Shown: positions 9,505 through 17,376 of the stretch, in pieces
Layout of the letters: each line of letters starts with the position of its first letter
Position numbering within the stretch: position 1 is the stretch's first letter
From: Methylocaldum marinum
GTDB lineage: Bacteria > Pseudomonadota > Gammaproteobacteria > Methylococcales > Methylococcaceae
NCBI RefSeq assembly: GCF_003584645.1
Contig: NZ_AP017928.1
Coordinates: 3,510,395 to 3,574,394 of the forward strand
Length of the DNA stretch: 64,000 nucleotides
Reading direction: 5' to 3'
Notes under the pieces: generated by a model
Databases searched by the model: none
Told to the model about the DNA's origin: nothing
What the model saw: the letters and a program-made list of their open reading frames with translations, nothing else
Program-made: the position numbers and the translations under genes

Positions 9505-9780
9505 GGTCATGAGGCCTACGAGGATAGGCCTTCGCGGCAGCCGGATGCGTTCGCCATAGAGGCGCGGGACCTCAGGGTTTTCGTGAGCGGCGATCTGGCA
9601 TTCGCCCACTGGCTGTTCCGTTTCACCGGGGAAGACAAGGATCATCCGGCAATGCAAACCTGGATGCGGCTCACTACATGCTGTCAGCGGCAACAGGGCC
9701 AATGGCGGATCCTGCACGAGCATTGCTCCCTTCCCTTCGATCCGACGACATCCCAGGCCGTCTTCACGCTGGAACCGTAG
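9505..9780 (+). pseudogene. C-terminal part of a SnoaL-like (NTF2-fold) protein
   Basis: An open frame from about 9505 encodes RDLRVFVSGDLAFAHWLFR and later WMRLTTCCQRQQGQWRILHE, the usual second half of SnoaL/DUF4440-type NTF2-fold proteins, ending TLEP. The N-terminal half expected for the fold is absent; the sequence upstream is the transposase wreckage. A shorter GTG-initiated product from 9583 is possible but would not fold alone. Confidence 0.6.
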
Positions 9781-9905
9781 GCCGTTCCCATGACGAGAGC
9801 CGATCATCCGAGCCTGGAAGACGACTGTTCCCGCAATTCGTTAAAAAATGGAAAAGACCCTATGAATGCTTCCGCCCCTAACGAGCATGAATTAAGAGGA
9901 CGTCA

Positions 9906-10199
9906 ATGATTACGGTTATTTGGGATACTTGGCTGAAACCCGGTGCGGAACAAGAAGGGCTCCGACTGACGCGCCAAGTATGGTCGGACATGCGAAGCTT
10001 CGAGGGCTACGTCTCGCATCAGATTTTCATCGATAAGGACGCTCCGGGGCATATCATCGCGCTCGCCCATTGGCGGAGCCGGGCGGATGCGGACGCCGTC
10101 CGCGAAAAATACAAGGACTCCGATACGGTCCGCCGGCTCACCCCGCTGCTCGCCCGCCCACGGGAACGCTGGGTGACTTGCGAAGACCAGGCAACATAA
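9906..10199 (+). CDS. Antibiotic-biosynthesis-monooxygenase (ABM) domain protein
   Basis: A 97-aa ferredoxin-like protein (MITVIWDTWLKPGAEQ..., FEGYVSHQIFIDKDAPGHII, AHWRSRADADAVREKY) of the dimeric ABM superfamily, which includes small quinone-forming oxygenases and haem-degrading enzymes. No residue allows a substrate to be named. A good ribosome site (AAGAGGACGTCA) precedes the ATG. The SnoaL-like remnant upstream suggests a former small-molecule-tailoring pair. Confidence 0.75.
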   Translation: MITVIWDTWLKPGAEQEGLRLTRQVWSDMRSFEGYVSHQIFIDKDAPGHIIALAHWRSRADADAVREKYKDSDTVRRLTPLLARPRERWVTCEDQAT

Positions 10200-10237
10200 G
10201 TTGGCCCGGCGAGTAGTCTTGGATTGTCGGAGCGCTT

Positions 10238-10418
10238 CTTAAGGAAGCTCCGATCAGTTCGGATGGGTAGAGCGAAGCGAAACCCGTCGATGGCGGGTTA
10301 GCCCTTCGACGGAGCTCAGGACAGGCCCTTCGACAAGCTCAGGACAGGCTCGTCGAACGCTCTCCTGAGCCTGTCGAAGGCGCATGAACGGAATCCGCTC
10401 GTTCAGAGCTTCCTTAAG
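10238..10418. repeat. MITE-like element with 13-bp terminal inverted repeats
   Basis: CTTAAGGAAGCTC at 10238-10250 is exactly inverted as GAGCTTCCTTAAG at 10406-10418. The interior (about 10300-10385) carries several CCTTCGACAAGCTCAGGAC-type units in both orientations. Related ends are seen at 53752-53786 and 62977-63095. It separates the ABM gene from the convergent 19-gene block. Confidence 0.7.
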
Positions 10419-10453
10419 GTTTTGGTAAGAAGGCGGTTCTATCGCATGGTCGC

Positions 10454-11131
10454 CTAAGGGTTCTGAGGCGCCGCGGCCAATGCCGCGATTTCCCGCCTCG
10501 CCCGCTCGACGCCGTCGGGATCCGCGTTTAGCGCGACGATCCGCTGCCAGTAGTCCGTCGCGGCTTCCGTGTTGTTTCGCAGGGCTTCGATGTGGGCCGC
10601 CGTCTCGAAAAAGGCGGATCGGGCCGACGGCGGGTAGGCATCAGGCTTCGTCTCGATTTGCTTTTCCAGGCGCGCCCGGGTATCGAGGGCGCGTTGCATG
10701 GAACCGTACATGTCGACCTCGGCATCCGTATTCATCTGCACAAGCAGGACGGTAAAGTCGTCAGGCGCCTTTTGGACCGCTTCGTCGAGATCCTTGAGAC
10801 AATCCCAGACCAGGTACAGCTTCTCCATGCCGAGCAGCCAAGGTCCGGTTCGGCCGGCGATCTTGCACTCGTTCGCCGCGAACCAGGCTTTCGCCGTCAT
10901 ATCGTCCGGATTTTCCTTGACGAGTTCCCGGAGCAGCGCGTCAGCCTCGTCGATCCGATTATGCATGAAGTTCAGGCGCGCCAGTGCCAGCCGACTGTCA
11001 TAGTCGGTCTGATTCTCGACGGCCTGGCGCAGCTCGAGCTCCGCCGAGGACCACGGCGTCTCCGGAAAATCCTTGCCGCAGCCGCCGATGAAGGCGGCCG
11101 CCGCCAGGGCAAGCACTGTCTTCTTTTTCAT
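10454..11131 (-). CDS. Lipoprotein with TPR-like repeats, last gene of the 19-gene block
   Basis: A 225-aa exported protein starting MKKKTVLALAAAAFIGGCGK, a lipoprotein signal with lipidated Cys about residue 18. The rest is helical repeats of TPR type (LRQAVENQTDYDSRLALARL, IDEADALLRELVKENPDDMT). It follows the outer-membrane barrel gene by 28 bp and is probably an accessory subunit of the barrel or the transport path. The start was placed at 11131 because it gives the signal peptide; an upstream extension would run into the barrel gene. It resembles in architecture the other secreted TPR protein at 16728-17327. Confidence 0.8.
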   Translation of the reverse strand: MKKKTVLALAAAAFIGGCGKDFPETPWSSAELELRQAVENQTDYDSRLALARLNFMHNRIDEADALLRELVKENPDDMTAKAWFAANECKIAGRTGPWLLGMEKLYLVWDCLKDLDEAVQKAPDDFTVLLVQMNTDAEVDMYGSMQRALDTRARLEKQIETKPDAYPPSARSAFFETAAHIEALRNNTEAATDYWQRIVALNADPDGVERARREIAALAAAPQNP

Positions 11132-11159
11132 TGTGAACACCTTCAGGTCGTTGTCGAAA

Positions 11160-12440
11160 TCAAAGGTAGAGGGCGAACCCGGAATAGACGACGAAGCCGA
11201 AGGGGATGTCCCGGGTTTCCGATCCGGACGCGCCGCCGTAGTATTGGCCCCCCATGAGAATGGCCGCCCGGTCAAGGACCGGGTAACGCAATAATCCGCC
11301 GAGCAACACGCCCTGATCCTCGATGCCGTAACGGAGGAAAGCGCGGGCGTCCAAATCCCCGATCAAATGATTGTCGGAGATGCGGGCGAACAGATAGTGG
11401 CGCTGCATGCGGCCGAGCAGCGTATTCGCCGTGCCCAGGAAGCCGCCGGCCGCGGGCCCCAGAGGGGAGTCGAGCAGCGGCGTGCTCGATCCGGCGGCGT
11501 GTTCCAGCCGGTCGAACTCGCGTTCGCTATAAGCTTCGCCGTTGTACAGATATTCCACGATCAGGTTGACCAGGCTTTCGGTCGTGTACTGTCCGCCCAC
11601 TAGAAATTGCGGCCGCCATTCGCGTCGGTCGTCGCGGTCGAATACATAAAAACGCTCGGTTCCGCCGGGCAGGTCGATGCGTCGCGGCAGCGCCGTCCGG
11701 CGGCGGTCGCGCACGCTGAATTCGCCGTGCAGTTCGAGCTTGTCGCCGATCGCGGCCGAATAAGATCCGCCCACGAAATTCATGTCTCCGATACGGGCAT
11801 AGGTGAGCGCCACGTCGCTGCTGGTGAACTGCTTGCGCAGGCGCAGGGCGTAGGCCCAGTCGTAGCGGTTATCCGGTCCGTAGACTTTTTCCCGAGACTT
11901 GTGGTTGAGCGTGTAGGCGCTGGCGCCCCAGCCGTCCTCCCCGGTCCAGTCGAGGCTGGCGTAGACCTCGCCGTTCCGCTTGTACGAGAAAACCCGGTCT
12001 TCGAAATTCAGCTCCTGGTCCTGGAACGGATTGCTGGGGTTCCAGATGTAGCCGGGCCCCCACTTGAAAATGTCGACGCCCCCGCTGAGCACCACGTTGT
12101 CCGAAACATTCCAGTCGAGCGCCGCCGCCTGCGTGTAGAAGTCCGCATCCCCATCCGTGCTGCGTATCCGTTCCTGTCCCCAGAAATCGCCGCGGAGCGT
12201 GAAGGGCCCCGAGCCGTAAATGGGCGACAGGCGCAGCCCCAGGATGCCCGTGTGCGCCGGGAAGTCCAAAATCCGCCCGTCCGGGTTGAAAGGCGTGTCA
12301 TCACGGAGCGGCGCATACTGCCACGCGGCCTCGGCCTGTCCGCGAACGCCCACACCGCCCAGGTCGAAGGCTGGGGTCGAGGGGCTGAAGGAAGCGGCCG
12401 CCAGCACGAGAGCCATGGCGCCGTGGCGGGTCGATTTCAT
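11160..12440 (-). CDS. Outer-membrane beta-barrel protein
   Basis: A 426-aa protein with a Sec signal (MKSTRHGAMALVLAAASFSPSTPAFD-type) followed by alternating amphipathic, aromatic-rich strands (for example GPFTLRGDFWGQERIR, NVVLSGGVDIFKWGPGYIW) and a C-terminus ending in aromatic/hydrophobic residues (VVYSGFALYL), all typical of an outer-membrane barrel. No family can be named with certainty. Its ATG overlaps the stop of the LolA-like gene (ATGA), so the two are translationally coupled. In context it is the likely outer-membrane acceptor or pore for whatever the block exports. Confidence 0.8.
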   Translation of the reverse strand: MKSTRHGAMALVLAAASFSPSTPAFDLGGVGVRGQAEAAWQYAPLRDDTPFNPDGRILDFPAHTGILGLRLSPIYGSGPFTLRGDFWGQERIRSTDGDADFYTQAAALDWNVSDNVVLSGGVDIFKWGPGYIWNPSNPFQDQELNFEDRVFSYKRNGEVYASLDWTGEDGWGASAYTLNHKSREKVYGPDNRYDWAYALRLRKQFTSSDVALTYARIGDMNFVGGSYSAAIGDKLELHGEFSVRDRRRTALPRRIDLPGGTERFYVFDRDDRREWRPQFLVGGQYTTESLVNLIVEYLYNGEAYSEREFDRLEHAAGSSTPLLDSPLGPAAGGFLGTANTLLGRMQRHYLFARISDNHLIGDLDARAFLRYGIEDQGVLLGGLLRYPVLDRAAILMGGQYYGGASGSETRDIPFGFVVYSGFALYL

Positions 12441-13213
12441 CTCAGCCTGCTGAGCGCCGATACGGTGAACCGGGAAACCGGGAGATCAGCGACCTTGAAC
12501 TGCGAGTATTCCATGATGGTCTTCTTGCCCGCGCTCAAGGGATTCTGGATCTCGATGGTGACTAATTGCTCCTTGCCGCCCAGGTCAGGAAGCTTCTCGT
12601 AGCGGGTGTAGCGCGCCGTCTTGAGCAGTTTTCCGGTAGTCGCGAAAAACTCCGCCCGATAGGGCATGAAGTTCTTCTGTTGTATCCACAGGTGCAGTTT
12701 GTCGTAGGTCGCGAGACTGTCGGGCTTGGCCTTCAGTTCGAGGACGTGGCAGGGGATGCCGTCCACGGTCTCTTGCTTCAGGTAGGTCGGATCGTAGTCG
12801 CCGGAAAAATCGGTACTGGCGACGTCGCCGTTGGAGGCTTCGCCCAGCAGCCGCTGCTGTGGGGTGATGCGGATGGGCTTGCTGCTCAAGGGCGAGTGGA
12901 ACCAGAGATTGCTCTTGTCCATCAGGAGCGCCTTGCCCCGCTCGCTGACCGGTTCGGCGTAGATGATCAGCGACGTGTGGGCATTCAGGATCTCGGCCTT
13001 GAGCAGGAAAGTCTTTTCGGCTTCGTCGGGCTCGATGCTGCGCAGCTTGAGTTCGAAAGCAAACGACTTGCCTTTGAAATTGCGGTATTCGTCGGCTTTT
13101 TGAAGCAACTCGACCGCCGACGGGGTGTCGCTCTTAGGCATGTCTTCGGCCGCCACGGAAGCGGACAAGGCCAGCAGCAGAGCGCCGGCCACGAAGGATA
13201 AAACGGATTTCAT
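12437..13213 (-). CDS. LolA-like periplasmic outer-membrane lipoprotein-sorting protein
   Basis: A 258-aa protein with a cleavable signal (MKSVLSFVAGALLLALSASVAAED) and the half-barrel fold signature of the LolA-like 'outer membrane lipoprotein-sorting' family: LWFHSPLSSKPIRITPQQRL, GDVASTDFSGDYDPTYL, GIPCHVLELKAKPDSLATYDKLHLWI. Members of this subfamily occur beside MMPL/ABC exporters and carry hydrophobic cargo across the periplasm. The gene sits between an ABC permease (27 bp upstream) and an outer-membrane barrel (ATGA overlap), giving a complete inner-to-outer-membrane path. Confidence 0.88.
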   Translation of the reverse strand: MKSVLSFVAGALLLALSASVAAEDMPKSDTPSAVELLQKADEYRNFKGKSFAFELKLRSIEPDEAEKTFLLKAEILNAHTSLIIYAEPVSERGKALLMDKSNLWFHSPLSSKPIRITPQQRLLGEASNGDVASTDFSGDYDPTYLKQETVDGIPCHVLELKAKPDSLATYDKLHLWIQQKNFMPYRAEFFATTGKLLKTARYTRYEKLPDLGGKEQLVTIEIQNPLSAGKKTIMEYSQFKVADLPVSRFTVSALSRLR

Positions 13214-13240
13214 GGGTGTTTCCTCACGAATGGGTAGTGA

Positions 13241-14467
13241 TCAAACGTATCTCAGAGCATCGACGATGGATTTCCGCGCCGCCTGCATGGCCGGCACCAG
13301 GGTGGCGAACAGGGCGATCAGGGCGACCGCGCCGACCGAACCGGCCCAGATCCAGGGAACGTACGCGATGCGGAGCGGATAGCCCTTGGATGATCCGGGA
13401 GGCGGCGGCATCATGATCTCGAGGGCATTCAGCGAATAGGTCAGGGCGATGCCTGCGAGGACGCCGAGTACGGCGCCGAGGACGGCCAGCATCAGCCCCT
13501 CGGCCAGGAACTGCCGGACGATGCCGCCGCGATGGGTGCCCATGGCGCGCAGCGTGCCGATTTCGGCGGTACGCTCCATGACCGTGACGATCATGGTGTT
13601 GGCCACGCCGAACACCACGACCACATAAATCACCAGATTGATGAACAGGAAAAAGCCGTCGTAGAGGTCGACCACCTTCTGGTAGAAGGTGGCCAGCTCA
13701 TGCCATTCGATCCATTCGATGCCGAGGTCTTGCGCCCGGCTGCGGGCGGCCACGTCCGCCACCACCGCGTCCAAGGCCATGGTCTCGTCCAATAACGCCA
13801 CGACGGTGTCGACCGACTGGGTATTGAGGAGTTGCTGCGCGTGCGGGAGCGTCATCATCATGGCGGCATCGTCGTATTCCTTGGCGAAACTCTGGAAGAT
13901 ACCTTGGACCGTCACATCGACCGCATTCATCACGCCGTTGACGGTGGACCCGAGCAGCGAGAGCTGGTCGCCGACCTTGACGTTGAGCGCCTGAGCCAGG
14001 CCTTCCCCGAGCAATACGCCCTCGGGTTCCTCCTCGTCCAGATCGGTGCCGTCGATGATCGTCAGCGCGGAGTTGATCAGCGTTTCCGTTTCCGGGTCGA
14101 CGCCGCGCACGATGGCCGCCTGGCTATTCTTTTCGTTACCCAGGAGCGCGGTAAACTCGAGCCTGCGCGAAGTCATTTGTACGTGGGGGTTGCTCTCCAG
14201 AAGCGCCTTGACCCGTTCGGCCTGCTCCAGCGGCATGCGGTAGCGGTCGGGGTCTTGCCTATGGTTCGCTTCGTAGCCCGCGCGGTGGATTTGGAGATGC
14301 CCATACTGGCTGCGAATCACGGATTCCCGAAGGCCGATATAGTTGGCCTCGACGAAACCGCCGAACAGGATGATGCCGGTGACGCCCGAGAGAATCGTCA
14401 GCAGGGCGAACAGCGAGCGACGCTTGTGGCGGAGAATGTTGCGCCAGGCGACCTTGATCAGAAACAT
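13241..14467 (-). CDS. FtsX/MacB/LolE-type ABC transporter permease
   Basis: A 408-aa permease with one N-terminal transmembrane helix (LLTILSGVTGIILFGGFV), a large periplasmic domain (about 50-270) and three C-terminal helices (FFLFINLVIYVVVVFGVANT, AEGLMLAVLGAVLGVLAG, WAGSVGAVALIALFATLV). This topology and RTAEIGTLRAMG match type VII ABC permeases such as LolC/E and MacB, which extract or push substrates into the periplasm rather than across a channel. Its start overlaps the 3' end of the ATPase gene by 10 bp. Confidence 0.92.
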   Translation of the reverse strand: MFLIKVAWRNILRHKRRSLFALLTILSGVTGIILFGGFVEANYIGLRESVIRSQYGHLQIHRAGYEANHRQDPDRYRMPLEQAERVKALLESNPHVQMTSRRLEFTALLGNEKNSQAAIVRGVDPETETLINSALTIIDGTDLDEEEPEGVLLGEGLAQALNVKVGDQLSLLGSTVNGVMNAVDVTVQGIFQSFAKEYDDAAMMMTLPHAQQLLNTQSVDTVVALLDETMALDAVVADVAARSRAQDLGIEWIEWHELATFYQKVVDLYDGFFLFINLVIYVVVVFGVANTMIVTVMERTAEIGTLRAMGTHRGGIVRQFLAEGLMLAVLGAVLGVLAGIALTYSLNALEIMMPPPPGSSKGYPLRIAYVPWIWAGSVGAVALIALFATLVPAMQAARKSIVDALRYV

Positions 14468-15174
14468 GCCGCCGTCCTCCCCTGAGTTCCCGCCGTCGCG
14501 TCGTTTTCGATCTTGCCGTCCCGCAGCAGGATGCAGCGTTCGGCATTTTCCAGAAGTTCCCGGTTATGGGTGCAGATGATCACCGTCGAGCCCTGCTCGC
14601 GAGAGAGGTCCAGCATGAGCTGTATGATCGCTTCGCCGGTAGTGGAATCCAGATTGGCCGTCGGCTCGTCCGCGATGAGCAGGCGCGGATGATGGACCAG
14701 CGCGCGGGCGATGGCGACCCGCTGCCGCTGCCCGCCGGAGAGCTCGTTCGGATAGTGTTTGGCGTGTCCGAGTAGCCCCACGGCCTCAAGCATGCCTTCG
14801 ACCCGGCCGCGGCGTTTCTTGGCGCTTTTCTCGCCGTTCAGGAGCAAGGGATATTCCACGTTCTCGAATACCGTCAGCACCGGCAGCAGATTGAAATTCT
14901 GAAAAACGAAGCCGATATGGCGCGCGCGGAAGTCGGCCAGCGCCCGATCGTCGGCGGAGGCGACGTCACGTCCCGCGACGACGATACGGCCCTGATCGAA
15001 GCGGTCGAGACAGCCGATGATGTGGAGCAGCGTCGATTTCCCGCTGCCCGAGGGGCCGCCCAGGAACAGGCGCTCGCCTTCCTTCACGGCGAGGGAGACG
15101 CCGCGGAGCGCATGCACCTGGCTCTCGCCGAGCCGGTAGGTCTTGTGCAATTCGCTGATTTGAATGAAGCCCAT
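14458..15174 (-). CDS. LolD/MacB-type ABC transporter ATPase
   Basis: A 238-aa ATPase with Walker A GGPSGSGKSTLLHIIGCLD, signature LSGGQRQRVAIARAL, Walker B LLIADEPTANLD and H-loop ICTHNREL. The sequence is closest in style to LolD/MacB ATPases. ATG 15174 (MGFIQISELHKTYRLGESQ) was chosen because the fold begins there and the length equals LolD; the frame stays open upstream. It overlaps the permease start, which makes these two a single transporter. Confidence 0.93.
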   Translation of the reverse strand: MGFIQISELHKTYRLGESQVHALRGVSLAVKEGERLFLGGPSGSGKSTLLHIIGCLDRFDQGRIVVAGRDVASADDRALADFRARHIGFVFQNFNLLPVLTVFENVEYPLLLNGEKSAKKRRGRVEGMLEAVGLLGHAKHYPNELSGGQRQRVAIARALVHHPRLLIADEPTANLDSTTGEAIIQLMLDLSREQGSTVIICTHNRELLENAERCILLRDGKIENDATAGTQGRTAACF

Positions 15175-15233
15175 AGGTTTTTCGTTCTCGTGTGATTCGA
15201 TCGTGGTCTTTGAAACTCGCGGCATTCCCGTGT

Positions 15234-15905
15234 CTAGATGATCAAACCGTCGTCCACCCGCAGCACTTGCCCGGTCATCCAATGGCCGCCGTGAGCGAGA
15301 TGCAGGACATTGGCGGCGAGATGGCCCGGATTGCCCTGCCTGCCAAGCCCCATCACCTTGAACAACATCTGTTCGTGGGCCGTGAGCCGGACGCCGGTGT
15401 CGATTCCTTCGATGAAACCGTGGCAAATCACGTTGACGGCGATCCGGTAGCGGCCGAGCTCCTTCGCCAGGCATTTGCTCATACCGATCAGCGCGCCGCC
15501 CGCGGCGGCCCCGGCCAGGAAGCCTTCGCGCCCACTGCTGGCGGCGTCGTCGCAGATCACGATCACGTTGCCTTCGACGCGGTCTTTGGCCATCCTCGGC
15601 GCGAGCGCGCGTACCGCGAGGAACAGCCTCTTGCTCGCCGCGATCGTTTCCGCCAGCACCTCGTCCGGATTGGATTCGGGCGAGGCCCGGCGCAGGCGGT
15701 CGAGAAAGACCAGCGCATCGATGCCGCCGAGCGCCGCGTGTGCCGCTTCGATCGCCCGTTCCAGACGTTCCGTCGCGGATTCGGCATCCGCCGGGTCCGA
15801 TTCCTCGGAGTGGTGGACCGTGGCGCCTTGCGCGGCCAGCCTGTCGGCGAGTGCGCCGGCGTAGGTTTCGCGCCCCAGGAGCCAGATCCGGGGATGGCTT
15901 ACCAT
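15234..15905 (-). CDS. Degenerate short-chain dehydrogenase lacking catalytic residues
   Basis: A 223-aa protein of SDR shape: Rossmann N-terminus (WLLGRETYAGALADRLAAQG), a recognisable C-terminal half (KCLAKELGRYRIAVNVICHG) and the usual ending (TGQVLRVDDGLII). The TGxxxGIG cofactor motif is altered to LGRETYAG. Aligning the KEL helix with the other ketoreductases here puts Gly-Ala-Ala-Ala-Gly where active members have Tyr-Ala-Ala-Ser-Lys, so both the Tyr and the Lys are gone. It is probably a structural partner of the upstream ketoreductase, whose stop it overlaps (ATGGTAAGC junction). Confidence 0.82.
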   Translation of the reverse strand: MVSHPRIWLLGRETYAGALADRLAAQGATVHHSEESDPADAESATERLERAIEAAHAALGGIDALVFLDRLRRASPESNPDEVLAETIAASKRLFLAVRALAPRMAKDRVEGNVIVICDDAASSGREGFLAGAAAGGALIGMSKCLAKELGRYRIAVNVICHGFIEGIDTGVRLTAHEQMLFKVMGLGRQGNPGHLAANVLHLAHGGHWMTGQVLRVDDGLII

Positions 15906-16696
15906 GTGACCAGCCCCCCCGTGACGTTCAAGACCGTTCCGGTGATGAAGCCGGCTTCGGCCGAGGCGAGGAACAGGGCGGCACCGACCAGATCGTTCGG
16001 GGTGCAGCTGCGCTTGATCGGCGTGCTGCCCATGATCGCGGCGCGCACCTGGGGTTTCATGACATCGGCGATACCGCCGTCGAGGACCTGAGGCGCGATG
16101 CAGTTGGCGGTCCAGCCGCGGCCGGCGATTTCCCGCGCCAGCCCCTTGGTGTAGGCAATGACCGCGCCTTTCGCCGCCCCGTACAGCGAACGCATGGGTT
16201 GTCCCACCAGGCCGGTGATCGAGGTGATGTTGATGATGCGGCCGTAATCCCGGGCGGCGCATCGGCACCGCATGGCCTCGCACAGATAGACGACCGGCGC
16301 CAGGTTGCCCCGCAGCATGAGGTCTGCATCGCGTTCGCTCAGCATCATGATCGAATCGTCGCGCGCCGTGCCGATGCAATTGATCAGGACGTCCACGCCG
16401 CCCAGCCGGTCGAACGCGCGATCGAACAGGTTTTCCGCCGCTTCGCGCTCGGTCAGGTCGGCCTGCGCCGGAAAGGCGCGGGATGGCCCCCGCTCCGCGT
16501 TGATGCGCTCGGCCAGGCGCTCCACGGGGCCGGCGCTCCGATGGTAATGGAGGCAGACCCGCGCGCCCGCATCGGCGACGGCGGCGGCGATCGCCGCACC
16601 GATGGCGCCACTGGCGCCGGCGATGAGCACGCGGCGTTCGGCGAGCGACGTTGAGCCCGATCCGGCCGCCGTGTCGTTGATGGCTGTGTACGGCAT
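15899..16696 (-). CDS. FabG-like 3-oxoacyl-ACP reductase (ketoreductase 2)
   Basis: NADPH-dependent reduction of a 3-oxoacyl thioester. The 265-aa SDR has the cofactor motif GASGAIGAAIAAAVADAG, the NCIG segment, catalytic Ser in NITSITGLVG and YGAAK as the Tyr-Lys pair. Start taken at ATG 16696 (MPYTAINDTAAGSG); upstream codons read into the TPR gene. It overlaps the dead SDR downstream by 7 bp, suggesting that an active/inactive heterodimer is made from a coupled pair, as occurs in some other FabG-like pairs. Confidence 0.92.
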   Translation of the reverse strand: MPYTAINDTAAGSGSTSLAERRVLIAGASGAIGAAIAAAVADAGARVCLHYHRSAGPVERLAERINAERGPSRAFPAQADLTEREAAENLFDRAFDRLGGVDVLINCIGTARDDSIMMLSERDADLMLRGNLAPVVYLCEAMRCRCAARDYGRIINITSITGLVGQPMRSLYGAAKGAVIAYTKGLAREIAGRGWTANCIAPQVLDGGIADVMKPQVRAAIMGSTPIKRSCTPNDLVGAALFLASAEAGFITGTVLNVTGGLVTW

Positions 16697-16727
16697 GATG
16701 AGTCGATGTTCTTCCGATGCGTTAGCT

Positions 16728-17327
16728 TTAGCGGTTTTCGGCGAGGATTTTTTCCGCCTCGGCGAGCTTGCCGCGGGCGTCTGCCAGGTGCTCCGCCGGG
16801 CACTCACGGGATTCGCACAGCGCGAGATAATGTTTGAAGTCGACCACGGCGAACGAGGTCCGCTTCAAGAAGACCGGCAGCTCCATGCTGTTGTAGGCTC
16901 GGGTCAGGCGTACAACCAGATTGTCGGGATCCTTCTGCACGGCCTTGTCGAGCAGGCGCGTACCGGACTTGACGAAAAAGGTCTGCTTGCCCGGATCGGT
17001 TTCGAACAGGGCTTTCATGGTGATCACGCTGCCCAGCCAGCCGGCCACCTCCTGATCCTCAGGGTGCAGCTTCTGCGCCTTCTTCAGATACTGCTCCGCC
17101 GTCTCAACCCGCTGCTTGTCGGGTGCGGTGCGGCTGAGTTGATGCAGGATGATGCCCGCGGATTTCAATGCCTCGAAATCGTCCGGGTTCTGGCCGAGGG
17201 CGGTTTCGTATTTCGCCAGCGCGTCTTTGGCCTCGGCGCCCTTGAGATAGATCACGTCGGCCGCGAAGCCGTGGGCGCTGATGGATGCGAGCACGAGTAC
17301 GGAAAGCAGTCGTTTCATTGACATCAT
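16728..17327 (-). CDS. Secreted TPR-like helical-repeat protein
   Basis: A 199-aa protein with a Sec signal (MKRLLSVLVLASISAHGFAA) and helical repeats (ALAKYETALGQNPDDFEALK, AEQYLKKAQKLHPEDQEVAG, LLDKAVQKDPDNLVVRLTRA). It should act in the periplasm, perhaps as a scaffold for the FAD oxidoreductase just upstream (49-bp gap) or for the exporter. Start at ATG 17327 follows GAGAG at suitable distance; an internal ATG at 17318 is nearly equivalent. Confidence 0.8.
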   Translation of the reverse strand: MMSMKRLLSVLVLASISAHGFAADVIYLKGAEAKDALAKYETALGQNPDDFEALKSAGIILHQLSRTAPDKQRVETAEQYLKKAQKLHPEDQEVAGWLGSVITMKALFETDPGKQTFFVKSGTRLLDKAVQKDPDNLVVRLTRAYNSMELPVFLKRTSFAVVDFKHYLALCESRECPAEHLADARGKLAEAEKILAENR

Positions 17328-17376
17328 GGTTCACTCTCTTCTGGATGGTTGAACGGAATACGGCGATGGAATCCGG

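Noticed and set aside
10300..10390. CRISPR-like array from the repeated CTTCGACAAGCTCAGGAC units
   Set aside because: Units are irregular, occur in both orientations and have no unique spacers; they are dispersed intergenic repeats.
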